From NCBI GenBank assembly GCA_036407095.1, contig DASWZV010000065.1, forward strand, positions 124,001-188,000: DNA of 64,000 bases, read 5' to 3'. The notes beneath the pieces were generated by a model that had not been told where the DNA came from, did not search any database, and was given only the letters and a program-made list of their open reading frames with translations. Each line of letters begins with the position of its first letter. The stretch's first letter is position 1. Positions 24,958-34,335 of the stretch are shown here, in pieces. The DNA is from Gp6-AA40 sp036407095. GTDB taxonomy: Bacteria; Acidobacteriota; Vicinamibacteria; Vicinamibacterales; UBA2999. A program made the translations under genes and the position numbers.

Positions 24958-26055
24958 CTACTTGCCAGCGGCCGCTGCGGGAGGCGGAACCTGCGGCCGG
25001 ACGGTCGCGCGGCGGCCAACCTCGCTGTCGCTCGACGTCGTGACCGTCACCGTCGGCGTGGTCGCGACCGGCGACTCGATGAAGCGTCCGAAGATCATCT
25101 TGCCGGCAGTGGTCTGGAGCACGCTCGTCACGACGACATCGATCGTCTTGCCGATCATCTTGCGCGCGTTGTCGACGACCACCATCGTGCCGTCGTCGAG
25201 GTAGGCCACGCCCTGGTTGTATTCCTTGCCTTCCTTGAGGATGAAGACTTTCATCACCTCGCCGGGCAGGACGACCGGCTTGAGCGAGTTGGCCAGCTCG
25301 TTGATGTTGAGGACCTCGACGCCCCGCAGCTGCGCGACCTTGTTGAGATTGAAATCGTTGGTGACGATCTTTCCCTGCAGCGTGCGCGCCAGCTCGATCA
25401 GCTTCAAGTCGACCTCGCGCACATCGACGAAGTCGACGTCGGAGATCGTGACCTCGACGCCCGACATCTTCTGAATCTTCTGCAGGATGTCGAGGCCGCG
25501 GCGGCCGCGATTGCGCTTCATCGAATCGGATGAATCCGCCACCAGCTGCAGCTCCTTGAGGACGAACTGCGGGATGACGATCGTGCCGTCGATGAACCCG
25601 GTCTCGCAGATATCCGCGATGCGCCCGTCGATGATCACGCTCGTGTCGAGCACCTTATACCGTTTGCGCGGACCAGTAGAGCGGAACAGAGTCGCCAGGT
25701 TCTCCGGCTGAAGCCATTCGCCCTTGCGACCGCCGATGACGAGGCCGAGATACGGCAGCGCCAGCAGGATCACGCTGTGAAGGAAGACCACCCGGCCGTC
25801 GCCCAGGTTGGCCCAATAGAGAGCCGCGCCGATCGTCTTTGCCGCGACGAGACCGATCGCCCCGCCAAGTAGGGCACCCACCAGATGCGACACTGACGTG
25901 TTGCGAACACGGAACTCGAAGAGAACGATGAGACTCCCGACGATCACGCCGAAAGCGGTGTTGAGGAGAGCGCCGCCCGCGAGCGGCTGGAGTTGGTGTG
26001 CGGAGTAGCCGACAGCTCCCACGAACAGAACGCGCGCCACGAGGTACCAAGCCAT
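24958..26055 (-). CDS. PIN/TRAM-domain membrane protein, YacL family
   Basis: 365 residues. Four predicted membrane helices in the first 110 residues, then a PIN nuclease domain (KVLDTSVIIDGRIADICETG with the first acidic residues; IVTNDFNLNKVA), then a TRAM module (KVFILKEGKEYNQGVAYLDD). A low-complexity Pro/Ala tail ends the protein. The Bacillus homologue YacL is a neighbour of radA and ispD, exactly as here. Likely RNA-directed but unproven. Confidence 0.9.
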   Translation of the reverse strand: MAWYLVARVLFVGAVGYSAHQLQPLAGGALLNTAFGVIVGSLIVLFEFRVRNTSVSHLVGALLGGAIGLVAAKTIGAALYWANLGDGRVVFLHSVILLALPYLGLVIGGRKGEWLQPENLATLFRSTGPRKRYKVLDTSVIIDGRIADICETGFIDGTIVIPQFVLKELQLVADSSDSMKRNRGRRGLDILQKIQKMSGVEVTISDVDFVDVREVDLKLIELARTLQGKIVTNDFNLNKVAQLRGVEVLNINELANSLKPVVLPGEVMKVFILKEGKEYNQGVAYLDDGTMVVVDNARKMIGKTIDVVVTSVLQTTAGKMIFGRFIESPVATTPTVTVTTSSDSEVGRRATVRPQVPPPAAAAGK

Positions 26056-26142
26056 GAAGGACTCCCGGGGATATCCAAAGAACTGGACGCGTTATGAATC
26101 CATCAAAAACGTTAAGAACGTTAAAACCGCCGAGACGGAAAA

Positions 26143-27528
26143 TCAAGGGATCAACTGATCGAGTGCCTCCCCCACGGTCCGGACCCCTACCAGCTCGGCA
26201 CCATCGCGCTGGGCACCCTCGGCTCGGTCGATATTGGCCACCGGAAGTACGATTCTCGTAAATCCCATCTGCGCCGCCTCGCGGATCCGAAGCGCTGCCT
26301 GCGGAATCCCTCGAATTTCCCCGCTCAAACCGACCTCGCCGAACACGGCCGTCGACGGCGCCAGCCCGCGATTCCGCACGCTGGACGCCACCGCGGCAAC
26401 GACGCTGAGGTCCGCCGCCGGTTCGTCGATGGCCATCCCACCAGCGATGTTGACATAGACATCGTCGCCTGCGAGCGCGAGCCCGGCGCGCTTCTCGAGC
26501 ACGGCAAGAAGGAGGGAAAGCCGGTTCTGATCGATGCCGATCGCCATGCGTCTCGCGTTGCCGTAGGTGCTGGTGCTGACGAGCGCCTGCACTTCCACCA
26601 GGATCGGACGCGATCCTTCGAGACAACACAGCACCGCAGACCCGGGCGTGCCCGACGCCCGTTCGGCAAGAAACAGCTTCGACGGGTTCGCCACCGGATG
26701 CAGCCCGCTTCCAGTCATCTCGAAAACACCGAGCTCGCTCACCGCGCCGAAGCGATTCTTCACCGCGCGCACGACGCGATGGGCGTGATGACGCTCGCCT
26801 TCGAAGTAGAGCACTGTGTCGACAACGTGCTCGAGCACTTTCGGACCGGCGAGGCTGCCGTCTTTCGTGACGTGCCCGACGAGCACCGTCGGCACGTTCT
26901 GGCCCTTGGCGGCAAAGAGAAACTGCGTGGCCGCCTCGCGCACCTGTCCGATGCTGCCGGGCGCAGACTGAAATTTGCTGGACCAGACAGTCTGTACCGA
27001 GTCGACGATCACCATCGCCGGCTTCAGCCTGGCCATTTCTTCGAGGATGCGCTCGATACATGTCTCGGCGAGCAGGTAGAGCGGCGCCGCGCCGACGCCG
27101 AGCCGATCGCCGCGGCTCTTGATCTGATGCTCGGACTCTTCGCCGGAGGCGTACAACACCGGACCGACGACACGAGCGAAGTGCGCAGCGGCCTGGAGCA
27201 GGAGCGTCGATTTGCCGATGCCCGGTTCGCCGCCGAGCAGCACGAGCGAGCCTGGCACCACGCCGCCGCCGAGCACGCGATCGAATTCATCGACGCCGGT
27301 TGACAGACGCACACCGGTCGCCGTTTCGACATCTGCGTACAGCTTCGCCGCGCCGGTACTCGAAAACTGCGCGTACCGATTGTTCCCATTCGGCGCCGCG
27401 ACAACCGATTCAGTCGCGCGCTCTTCGACCAGCGAGTTCCAGGCGCCGCACTCCGCGCAACGGCCCAGCCATTTCGGCGACTGAGCGCCGCACTCCTGGC
27501 AAACGAATACGACCTTCGGTGGTTTCAT
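26143..27528 (-). CDS. radA: DNA repair protein RadA
   Basis: 461 residues. N-terminal zinc finger with C10, C13, C24 and C27, RecA-like ATPase with Walker A GGEPGIGKST near residue 100, the RadA signature KNRFG, and a C-terminal Lon-protease-like domain (GGMAIDEPAADLSVVAAVAS, GEVGLSGEIRGI) lacking a proteolytic role. A branch-migration helicase in recombinational repair. Upstream of yacL-like; the disA gene that separates them in Bacillus is absent. The spacer to the YacL gene contains the duplicated word AACGTTAA. Confidence 0.96.
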   Translation of the reverse strand: MKPPKVVFVCQECGAQSPKWLGRCAECGAWNSLVEERATESVVAAPNGNNRYAQFSSTGAAKLYADVETATGVRLSTGVDEFDRVLGGGVVPGSLVLLGGEPGIGKSTLLLQAAAHFARVVGPVLYASGEESEHQIKSRGDRLGVGAAPLYLLAETCIERILEEMARLKPAMVIVDSVQTVWSSKFQSAPGSIGQVREAATQFLFAAKGQNVPTVLVGHVTKDGSLAGPKVLEHVVDTVLYFEGERHHAHRVVRAVKNRFGAVSELGVFEMTGSGLHPVANPSKLFLAERASGTPGSAVLCCLEGSRPILVEVQALVSTSTYGNARRMAIGIDQNRLSLLLAVLEKRAGLALAGDDVYVNIAGGMAIDEPAADLSVVAAVASSVRNRGLAPSTAVFGEVGLSGEIRGIPQAALRIREAAQMGFTRIVLPVANIDRAEGAQRDGAELVGVRTVGEALDQLIP

Positions 27529-27536
27529 GAGAACTG

Positions 27537-27596
27537 ACAGGATTCAGCCTGACCCAGAGCTGCATCCTGATTCCTGCTTCCTGATTCCTACTCTAT
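27537..27596. repeat. Iterated-word repeat C6
   Basis: One arm plus partial interior: GGATTCAGCCTGA, then a 31-base segment (27560-27590) identical to the right arm of C7. It occupies the radA-alr gap and reaches the alr stop codon. Confidence 0.65.
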
Positions 27597-28807
27597 CTGT
27601 ACTGCCTTTCAACCCTCGTACCGAGACGGCAAACGATCTCCCATGGAATCGTACCAATCGCTGCGGCGACTTCGCGCGCGTCGATGCGCTGCCAGCTTTC
27701 GTCGCCCTGTCGACCGAGGAGCACGACTTCGTCGCCCGGCTGGACATCTCCGTGATCGGTCACGTCCACCGTGATCATGTCCATCGAGACCGCTCCGACG
27801 ATCGGTGCGCGCCTGCCCCGAATCAGGACGTGACCACGCCCGCCCAGGCGCGCGTCCAGACCGTCCGCATACCCGGCGGGCACGACGGCGACTGACCGCG
27901 GTTCGGTCGTCTGATACCGCCATCCGTAGCCAACGCCTTCGCCGGGTCTCAGCCCCTTCACGGCAACGACACGGCTGGTCAGCGACATCACGGGCTCGAG
28001 CGGAATCGTCGACGCGAGCGGAGGCGGGACGATGCCGTAGAGCAGGAGCCCGGGCCTCACTGCGTCGAACCACACGCGCGAATCGCGCAGCGTCGCCGCG
28101 CTGTTGGCGGCGTGACGCTTGATCGACCGTACGCCGCTCTGTAGAGACGTGTCTTCAGACCCGCCGGTCGCGAGTTCCCGTACGACGGCCCACACCGCTT
28201 CGAAACGCTCGCGCTGCTCACCGAACACGGGACTCTCGGGATCGTCCGCCGACGCGAAGTGTGTGTAGACCGCGTCGAGACGAAGGTTCGGACTGCGAAA
28301 CAGCTCCGGCAACGTACGACGCAGGTTGTCGTGACGGAACCCGAGCCGATTCATCCCGGTGTCGATCTTGAGGTGATAGGCGATCGTCGTCCTGTGACGC
28401 GCCGCGGCCGCCTGCACGGCTCGCGCGGCGCCGGGCGTCGAGATGGTCGGCGTCAACGCGTACTCGAAGAGACCATCGAGATCGCTGACGCTCAACGCAC
28501 CGAAGACGAGAATCGGTAGGCGCACGCCCGCCTGCCGGATGACGATGCCCTCCTCGATGTCGGCGCATGCGAGCATCGTGGCGCCCGCCTCCTCGAGCGC
28601 GCACGCAACCCGCGGCGATCCGTGGCCGTAGGCATTCGCCTTGATCACCGCGATGATCCCGGGCATGCGGCTTGCCCCGAGCGAAGTCGAGGGGCTTGCC
28701 CCGAGCGAAGTCGAGGGGCTTGGTTCCGTCGCGAGGTAGGCGCGGATCGCGCGGAAGTTCGACTTGAGCGCGTTCAGATCGACGTGGGCGACGGTGCTGC
28801 GAATCAT
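27593..28807 (-). CDS. alr: Alanine racemase with a repeat-derived insert
   Basis: 404 residues. PLP-binding Lys K56 in AVIKANAYGHG, second-half motifs AVRPGLLLYGI, GVGYGWRYQT and AVSMDMITVDVT. Converts L- to D-alanine for peptidoglycan. Residues 30-45 are two copies of the octapeptide SPSTSLGA, encoded by a 24-bp tandem repeat, inserted in the loop before the PLP strand. The insert is in frame and the rest of the enzyme is intact, so it is probably tolerated. Downstream of dnaB. Confidence 0.94.
   Translation of the reverse strand: MIRSTVAHVDLNALKSNFRAIRAYLATEPSPSTSLGASPSTSLGASRMPGIIAVIKANAYGHGSPRVACALEEAGATMLACADIEEGIVIRQAGVRLPILVFGALSVSDLDGLFEYALTPTISTPGAARAVQAAAARHRTTIAYHLKIDTGMNRLGFRHDNLRRTLPELFRSPNLRLDAVYTHFASADDPESPVFGEQRERFEAVWAVVRELATGGSEDTSLQSGVRSIKRHAANSAATLRDSRVWFDAVRPGLLLYGIVPPPLASTIPLEPVMSLTSRVVAVKGLRPGEGVGYGWRYQTTEPRSVAVVPAGYADGLDARLGGRGHVLIRGRRAPIVGAVSMDMITVDVTDHGDVQPGDEVVLLGRQGDESWQRIDAREVAAAIGTIPWEIVCRLGTRVERQYR
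28671..28718. repeat. 24-bp tandem repeat inside alr
   Basis: Two exact copies of a 24-mer starting CTTGCCCCGAGCGAAGTCGA, followed by a partial third (CTTG). The other strand would read CPERSRGA in another frame. A related sequence lies in the tuf leader. Confidence 0.9.
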
Positions 28808-28834
28808 GGAAACACGTGAGCCTTGGGCATTGCT

Positions 28835-30178
28835 TTACTGCGCCAGATTGGCGAAGCGCGTCTGCTCGCGAAGGAACGCGAGCTTGACGACGCCGGTGGG
28901 GCCATTGCGCTGCTTCGCGAGAATCAATTCGGCGGTGCCTGCGTCCGGGCTGTTGGGATCTCGATTGTAGACGTCGTCGCGGTAAATGAGGATGACGACG
29001 TCGGCATCCTGCTCGAGCGCTCCCGACTCGCGCAGATCGGACAACTGCGGCCGGTGGTCCGAGCGCGACTCGGGTGCGCGGCTCAACTGCGAGAGGACGA
29101 CAATCGGGATGTTCAATTCCTTGGCGAGTCCCTTCATCGCCCGCGAGATCGACGCCAGTTCCAGCGTCCGGTTCTCGAAGCGGCCCCTCGCGCTCATCAA
29201 CTGGATGTAGTCGACGACGAGCAGGTGGAGGCCGTGCTCCTTCTGCAGGCGTCTGGCCTTGGCGCGCATTTCGAGCACGCCGATGTTGGCGGTGTCGTCG
29301 ATGTGCAGTCTCATGGCGCTGAGCGTCTCGAGCGCGTGCGAGATCCGGCCGTAGTCCTTGCCGCCGATCGCGCCGCTCATCAGGCGATGACCGTCGACCT
29401 GCGCTTCCGACGTCAGGAGGCGCAGGAACAGCGACTCCTTCGACATTTCCAGGCTGAAGAATCCGCAGACGAGATCGGGCTGCAGCGCGACGTGCTGCGC
29501 GATGTTGAGCACGAGGCTCGTCTTTCCCATCGACGGACGCGCGGCCACGATCACGAGATCGCCCGACTGCAGTCCGCGCGTCATTTCGTCGAGATCGGCG
29601 AAGCCGGTCGGCACGCCCGTGATGAGCCGCTTCTGCTCGAACAGTTGCTCGATCTTCGGGAAGCTCTCCTTGACCAGATCGCGCATCGGCACGAAGCCGG
29701 CCTTCAACCGGTCGTCGGCCACCGCGAAGATCGCGCTCTCGGCCTCGTCGAGGATCAGATCGGATTCCTGCTCGCCTTCGTACGCGTTGGTGAGAATCTT
29801 GTTGGCCGCGTAGATCAGGCTCCGCAGCGTCGCCTTCTCTTTGACGATCCGCGCGTAGTACTCGACGTTGGTGGCGCGGGGCACGCCGTCGGCGAGCGCC
29901 GCAATATAGGCGGGGCCGCCGACCTCGTCGAGCTGTCCAGAGCGTACGAGCTCCTCTTTCAGCGTCACGAAGTCGATCGCATCGTGACGCTCGTTGAGGG
30001 CGACCATCTTGTCGAAGATGCGGCGATGCGCGTCGCGGTAGAAATCGCCGCTGTCGATCACCTGCGCGGCGAGATTGAAGGCGTCGTTGTGGACCAGAAT
30101 CGCGCCGAGGACCGAACGCTCGGCTTCGAGATTATGCGGAAGCGTACGTTGCGCAGCTGCGACTGCAGTTTCTGCCAT
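28835..30178 (-). CDS. dnaB: Replicative DNA helicase
   Basis: 447 residues. N-terminal primase-interaction domain (PHNLEAERSVLGAIL), linker, and RecA-like motor with Walker A ARPSMGKTS near residue 210, Walker B LLVVDYIQLM and VLSQLSRAPESR. No intein is seen. Hexameric 5'-3' helicase at the replication fork. Between a peroxiredoxin gene and alr on the minus strand; the leader holds a composite palindrome. Confidence 0.97.
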   Translation of the reverse strand: MAETAVAAAQRTLPHNLEAERSVLGAILVHNDAFNLAAQVIDSGDFYRDAHRRIFDKMVALNERHDAIDFVTLKEELVRSGQLDEVGGPAYIAALADGVPRATNVEYYARIVKEKATLRSLIYAANKILTNAYEGEQESDLILDEAESAIFAVADDRLKAGFVPMRDLVKESFPKIEQLFEQKRLITGVPTGFADLDEMTRGLQSGDLVIVAARPSMGKTSLVLNIAQHVALQPDLVCGFFSLEMSKESLFLRLLTSEAQVDGHRLMSGAIGGKDYGRISHALETLSAMRLHIDDTANIGVLEMRAKARRLQKEHGLHLLVVDYIQLMSARGRFENRTLELASISRAMKGLAKELNIPIVVLSQLSRAPESRSDHRPQLSDLRESGALEQDADVVILIYRDDVYNRDPNSPDAGTAELILAKQRNGPTGVVKLAFLREQTRFANLAQ

Positions 30179-30226
30179 GTGGAGGAGCAGTAACGGGGTC
30201 GGAACGGAGGATAGCAGATCGTGTCG

Positions 30227-30322
30227 GGCGGGTCTTGCTTTTTAGACCCGCCGATCGATCTTCGGTCAACAACCAGAGCGACCGAAGATCTCGATCGGCG
30301 GGTCCAAGGAGCAAGACCCGCC
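30227..30322. repeat. Composite palindrome with two GGCGGGTC hairpins
   Basis: Hairpin 1 (30227-30252) and hairpin 2 (30297-30322) both have GGCGGGTC / GACCCGCC stems, like R5 but lacking GTAG. Between them GATCGATCTTCGGTC pairs with GACCGAAGATCTCGATC. The whole unit can fold as one cruciform. Located between the peroxiredoxin stop and the dnaB start. Confidence 0.7.
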
Positions 30323-30334
30323 CACAAAACGATC

Positions 30335-30802
30335 TTAGATGCTGGCGAGAGTCTGATTGATCCTGTCGTAGTTCGGTTCGTTGCGCGCATCGTCGAGGAC
30401 TTCGCGATGACGCACGACGCCGCCGCGATCGATCACGAACACCGATCGCTTCGCGATGTTCTTCAGACCGATCATGTCGGGGTTGACGACGCCGTACTTC
30501 GCGATCACATCCTTGTTGAAGTCACTGAGAAGGGGAAAATTCAACTTGTTCTGATCGCCCCAGGCCTTCAGCGCGAAGAACGTATCGACGCTCACGCCGA
30601 GCACCTTGGCATTCACCTTGTTCAACGCGCCGGCCGCATCGCGGAACTTGCACATCTCGGCCTGACAGACGCTGCTGAACGCCGCGGGGAAAAACGCAAG
30701 CACCACGGGACCATTCTTGAGCTGCTCGCCGAGCGAGACCGCCTCGCGATCCTGATTCGGCAGCGTGAAATCGGGCGCCTTGGCGCCAACATCTACGGAC
30801 AT
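30335..30802 (-). CDS. Peroxiredoxin (PrxQ/AhpE-like)
   Basis: 155 residues. Thioredoxin fold with peroxidatic Cys C46 in FFPAAFSSVCQAEMC; the usual PxxxTxxC Thr is Ser here. C51, five residues on, is at the resolving position of BCP/PrxQ enzymes. Reduces hydroperoxides in the cytosol. The start has AAGGAG nine bases upstream, and TACAAT lies upstream as a possible -10 on the minus strand. Divergent from an MFS gene. Confidence 0.9.
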   Translation of the reverse strand: MSVDVGAKAPDFTLPNQDREAVSLGEQLKNGPVVLAFFPAAFSSVCQAEMCKFRDAAGALNKVNAKVLGVSVDTFFALKAWGDQNKLNFPLLSDFNKDVIAKYGVVNPDMIGLKNIAKRSVFVIDRGGVVRHREVLDDARNEPNYDRINQTLASI

Positions 30803-30861
30803 CGACGATCTCCTTGAGAAGAGCGGTTTATTGTATCCGCCTGACGTAATATCTTGCCGAA

Positions 30862-32148
30862 ATGAGTTCCCCCGCGGCCGCGACGCCGCATCTCTCGCCG
30901 GCCGTCCCTTGGTACCGCACCGTCACCCGCGAGCAGTGGCGTGTGCTGTTCGCCGCGAAGTTCGGCTGGATGCTCGACGCCATGGATTTCATGCTCTACA
31001 CCATGGCGGTCGGACAGCTGCGCGCCTACTTCCAGTTCGGCGACGACGTGGCCGGGCTGCTCGGCACCGTGACGCTGGTGATGTCCGGCGTGGGCGGCAC
31101 CATCTTCGGATATGTCGCCGATCGCTTCGGCCGCACGCGCGCGCTCATGGCGACGATTCTGATCTTCTCCGTCTGCTCGCTCGGTGCCGCGACGTCGCAG
31201 AGCGTGTTGCAGTTGATGTTCTGGCGCGCCATCCTGGGCATCGGCATGGGCGGCGAGTGGGCGTCGGGCGCGGTGCTCGTCAGCGAGACGTGGCCGGCGG
31301 CTCTTCGCAACAAAGCCATCAGCATCATGCAGTCGGGATGGGCGCTTGGCTACATGATGGCGTCCATATCGGCCGCGATCGTGCTTGGCCTGCCCTCGCT
31401 CGGTCCGGGCGCGTGGCGCTGGTTGTTCGTGATTGGCGTGGTCCCCGCATTTCTCACGCTCTGGATCCGGCGCTACGTTCGCGAGCCCGAGAGCTGGACT
31501 CGAAAGCCGCAGAACGCCGACCGCCGGAATCCATTTGCCGTCATCTTCGGGCCCGGCCTGCTCCGACGCTCCCTCCTCATCATCGCACTGGGATCGGCGG
31601 TGCAGTTCGCCAACTGGGGCCTCTTCTTCTGGCTGCCACAGTTTCTCGCGCGGCCGATCGCGCAAGGCGGGGCCGGCATGGGCGTCGTCGGTCAGCTTCC
31701 CTGGATCATCCCGGTGCAGCTCGGTGCCTACTTCGGGTATCTCACGTTCGGATTCATCGCCGATCGCATCGGACGGCGTCAGGCGTTCGTGTTGTATATG
31801 GTCGCCGCGGCGATTCTCGTGCCGATCTACGGGCAGATGGCACGCAGTCCGTTCGTACTGCTCGCGCTCGGACCGCTCATCGGCTACTTCGGCTACGGCT
31901 ACTTCAGCATGTTCGGAAGTTTCGTTGCCGAGTTGTATCCAGCCGCCGTGCGCGCGACCGGGCAGGGCACGAGCTACAACATCGGACGAATGGCCGGCGC
32001 AGTGGCGCCGTACACGATTGGCGTGATTGCGACACAGCCCGGCATCGGCATCGGTCTGGCGCTCAGCATCACGTCGGCCTTCTTTCTGCTCGCCGCCGTG
32101 CTGGTGTTCACGCTGCCCAATCGCAGCGGCGAAGCGCTCGACGCATAA
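30862..32148 (+). CDS. MFS transporter
   Basis: 428 residues, about 12 predicted membrane helices. The MFS loop 2-3 motif is GYVADRFGRTRALMA and its second-half repeat GFIADRIGRRQAFVLY. Closest in feel to the metabolite:proton symporter (sialate/aromatic acid) group. The substrate cannot be assigned. Followed by palindromic repeat B2 and a second MFS gene. Confidence 0.85.
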   Translation: MSSPAAATPHLSPAVPWYRTVTREQWRVLFAAKFGWMLDAMDFMLYTMAVGQLRAYFQFGDDVAGLLGTVTLVMSGVGGTIFGYVADRFGRTRALMATILIFSVCSLGAATSQSVLQLMFWRAILGIGMGGEWASGAVLVSETWPAALRNKAISIMQSGWALGYMMASISAAIVLGLPSLGPGAWRWLFVIGVVPAFLTLWIRRYVREPESWTRKPQNADRRNPFAVIFGPGLLRRSLLIIALGSAVQFANWGLFFWLPQFLARPIAQGGAGMGVVGQLPWIIPVQLGAYFGYLTFGFIADRIGRRQAFVLYMVAAAILVPIYGQMARSPFVLLALGPLIGYFGYGYFSMFGSFVAELYPAAVRATGQGTSYNIGRMAGAVAPYTIGVIATQPGIGIGLALSITSAFFLLAAVLVFTLPNRSGEALDA

Positions 32149-32152
32149 ATAT

Positions 32153-32196
32153 GGGGCCGGGAGTCATTTCATAAAACCGTAATGACTCCCGACCCC
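32153..32196. repeat. Palindromic repeat B2
   Basis: Arms GGGGCCGGGAGTCATT (32153-32168) and AATGACTCCCGACCCC (32181-32196), with one mismatch and a 12-nt loop. It lies four bases after the first MFS stop. Confidence 0.8.
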
Positions 32197-32225
32197 CTTA
32201 CGCATTCTGACTTCGAGGACACCTG

Positions 32226-33500
32226 ATGGCAACCACGACCCGCGCCCAGACGGCTCCCGCGACGACGGCTACCGCGACCTGGCAGATGTGGGTGCCCTGC
32301 ATCGGCATGGCACTGTGTTCGTGGCTGTCGTTCGTCGATCGACAGGTGCTCAACATCCTGTCGCCGACGATCATCAAGGACACCGCACTGACGCCGCAGG
32401 ACTTCACCACTGCGACGTCCTTCTTCTTCCTCACCTACACACTCGGCAATCCAGTGTGGGGCTCGATACTCGATCGGGTCGGGCTCCGCGTCGGGATGCT
32501 GCTCGCGGTCGGCGTGTGGACCGCAGCCAGCATGTCGCACGCGCTGATGTCGAGCTTCGCCGGCTTCGCGCTCGCACGAGCCGTCCTCGGAATCGGCGAA
32601 GGCGGCACGTTCCCAGGCGGACTGCGCACGGCTGTTGAAACGCTGCCGTCGAACCTTCGAGCGCGCGGCATCGCGCTCTCCTTCAGCGGCGGCACGATCG
32701 GCGCGATGATGATGCCGCTGCTCCTTGGACCGCTCGCCATCGAGTACGGATGGAAGACCGCATTCCTCGCCACCGGCGCACTCGGCGTGACGTGGTTGAT
32801 CATCTGGGCCGTGATTGCGCGACCGCCTTTCCTGCCGAAGAGCGCGCACATGACGTCGAGGATGGAGTGGCCGAATCTCCGTGAACGGAGGGCGTGGGCA
32901 CTGATGTTCAGTTACGCGCTGCCGGCGATTTCGCCAGGACCGGTGCTCACGATCATGGCGATCTACCTGGCCCAGCGTCTGCACTTCACGCAGAACGATA
33001 TCAACGGCGTCGCCTGGATTCCGCCGCTCACCTGGGGCATCGGCTACTTCTTCTGGGGATGGGCCGCCGATCGCTACGCGGCCGATAATCCGCGCCCGGT
33101 CGGCATGTTCGTGCTCCTCACCGTGATCTCGCTCACGCTCGGACTGACGACGATGACGACGTCGGTGCCGATCGTGATCGGATTGATTTCGCTGTCGACG
33201 TTCATCGGCGGCGGATTCCAGATGGTGGCGCTGAAGGTCGGCTCCTACGCGTTCCCTCGGGAACAATCCGCGCTGATGTCCGGCATCGCGTCGGGCTCGT
33301 GGTCGCTCGTGAATTTCCTGCTGCTGAACGCCATCGGCGCAGGAGTCGCTATCGGCAGCGTCAGGATTTTTCCGGGAGCCAACTTGATCAGTGGTCAGCG
33401 CTGGGAGGAGATCTTCTGGATCATCGCGCTGATGCCAGCGGTGGGCATTGCGGCGTGGATGGTGCTCAGTCGGAATCAGACGACCGCCACGCGGGCGTAA
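32226..33500 (+). CDS. MFS transporter, ACS/hexuronate-like
   Basis: 424 residues with 12 predicted helices. Segment SFVDRQVLNILSPTIIKD and the region GIGEGGTFPGG resemble the anion:cation symporter family (glucarate, hexuronate, tartrate carriers). Substrate is inferred only at the level of organic anions. The 3' end is followed by the GC-rich repeat at the left side of the RAYT gene. Confidence 0.82.
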   Translation: MATTTRAQTAPATTATATWQMWVPCIGMALCSWLSFVDRQVLNILSPTIIKDTALTPQDFTTATSFFFLTYTLGNPVWGSILDRVGLRVGMLLAVGVWTAASMSHALMSSFAGFALARAVLGIGEGGTFPGGLRTAVETLPSNLRARGIALSFSGGTIGAMMMPLLLGPLAIEYGWKTAFLATGALGVTWLIIWAVIARPPFLPKSAHMTSRMEWPNLRERRAWALMFSYALPAISPGPVLTIMAIYLAQRLHFTQNDINGVAWIPPLTWGIGYFFWGWAADRYAADNPRPVGMFVLLTVISLTLGLTTMTTSVPIVIGLISLSTFIGGGFQMVALKVGSYAFPREQSALMSGIASGSWSLVNFLLLNAIGAGVAIGSVRIFPGANLISGQRWEEIFWIIALMPAVGIAAWMVLSRNQTTATRA

Positions 33501-33508
33501 CTGGGGTC

Positions 33509-33550
33509 AGGCCCAGGCCAGGCCCAGGCCTGGCCCGGGCCTGGCCCGGC
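33509..33550. repeat. GC-rich repeat left of the RAYT gene
   Basis: Iterated CAGGCC/CTGGCCC words containing CCTGGCCCGGGCCTG (33529-33543). The reverse complement of that 15-mer lies on the other side of the transposase at 34338-34352. Confidence 0.7.
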
Positions 33551-33569
33551 CGACGGCCGACAGCGACCA

Positions 33570-34202
33570 TTAGGGCTCTGTCGATCGACGCGTCGCGTCG
33601 GTGAGCGCCCCTCTACTGCGTACGGCCTCGCGGATCTCGAACAACTGTTCTTGCGGGATCGCCTCCCGACACAGTTCACGCCAACTCTGTTGCCGGGAGG
33701 CCGCCGATTCGCCGAGGGACGCGTACAGCGGATGTGTCGCGATCAACCGGTCCTCGGCGCCTAAGGCATTCGAGCGATAACTTGACCATCGATAGTCGGC
33801 AGGATCGGACACCAGTCCTGCCCTCACCGGATTGAGCTCGACGTATCGCATGCACGTAAACCAATACGTATCCGTGTCAATCACGCTGGACTTGAACGGC
33901 CCCTCGAAGAGTCTGCCGGTCCGCGTATGACGTCGATTGAAGTAGCCGACGTATTTCGTACCGACAACGTGCATCGCATCAGACAGGCCTCTCGACGTCC
34001 GTGGAGTGGCGACCATGTGGAAGTGATTGGTCATCAACGCGTACCCATGAATATCCAACTGATGGCGGGCTGATGCGTCCCACAGCGCGCGAAGAAAGAA
34101 GAGGTAGTCCTGTTCGGCGAGGAAGATGTCACAGCGGTTATTTCCTCGATTAACGACGTGCTGCGGCAGATCGGCAATCTGGATGCGGCGTGGGCGTGCC
34201 AT
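33570..34202 (-). CDS. REP-associated tyrosine transposase (RAYT, Y1 HUH)
   Basis: About 210 residues. Starts MARPRRIQIADLPQHVVNRG, the standard opening of the IS200-like REP transposase family; the HUH motif is NHFHMVATP, and the catalytic Tyr region is KYVGYFNRRHTRTG followed by GRLFEGPFKS. RAYTs are single-strand endonucleases that act on REP hairpins with a GTAG-type foot and are often domesticated. Inverted GC-rich repeats flank the gene, and many GTAG hairpins lie in this window. No Shine-Dalgarno is obvious. An upstream in-frame extension to 34562 reads antisense to the ALDH gene and the flanking repeat and is not coding. Confidence 0.92.
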   Translation of the reverse strand: MARPRRIQIADLPQHVVNRGNNRCDIFLAEQDYLFFLRALWDASARHQLDIHGYALMTNHFHMVATPRTSRGLSDAMHVVGTKYVGYFNRRHTRTGRLFEGPFKSSVIDTDTYWFTCMRYVELNPVRAGLVSDPADYRWSSYRSNALGAEDRLIATHPLYASLGESAASRQQSWRELCREAIPQEQLFEIREAVRSRGALTDATRRSTEP

Positions 34203-34335
34203 GCGGACACGTACTGCATGAATCGTGTCCGTCCAGGTGGGCTTAGTTTTCGCTCTGATTCTGCGAGACGCGCTTTCGAAGTGGCAGAAAACGCAATTCA
34301 CGCATCGCGCCGACTGTGCATCTGCCGCATTTCGG

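Noticed and set aside
28622..28819. Plus-strand frame with CPERSRGA repeats opposite alr
   Set aside because: It is the other strand of the 24-bp tandem repeat; such peptides arise from the repeat itself and are not a gene.
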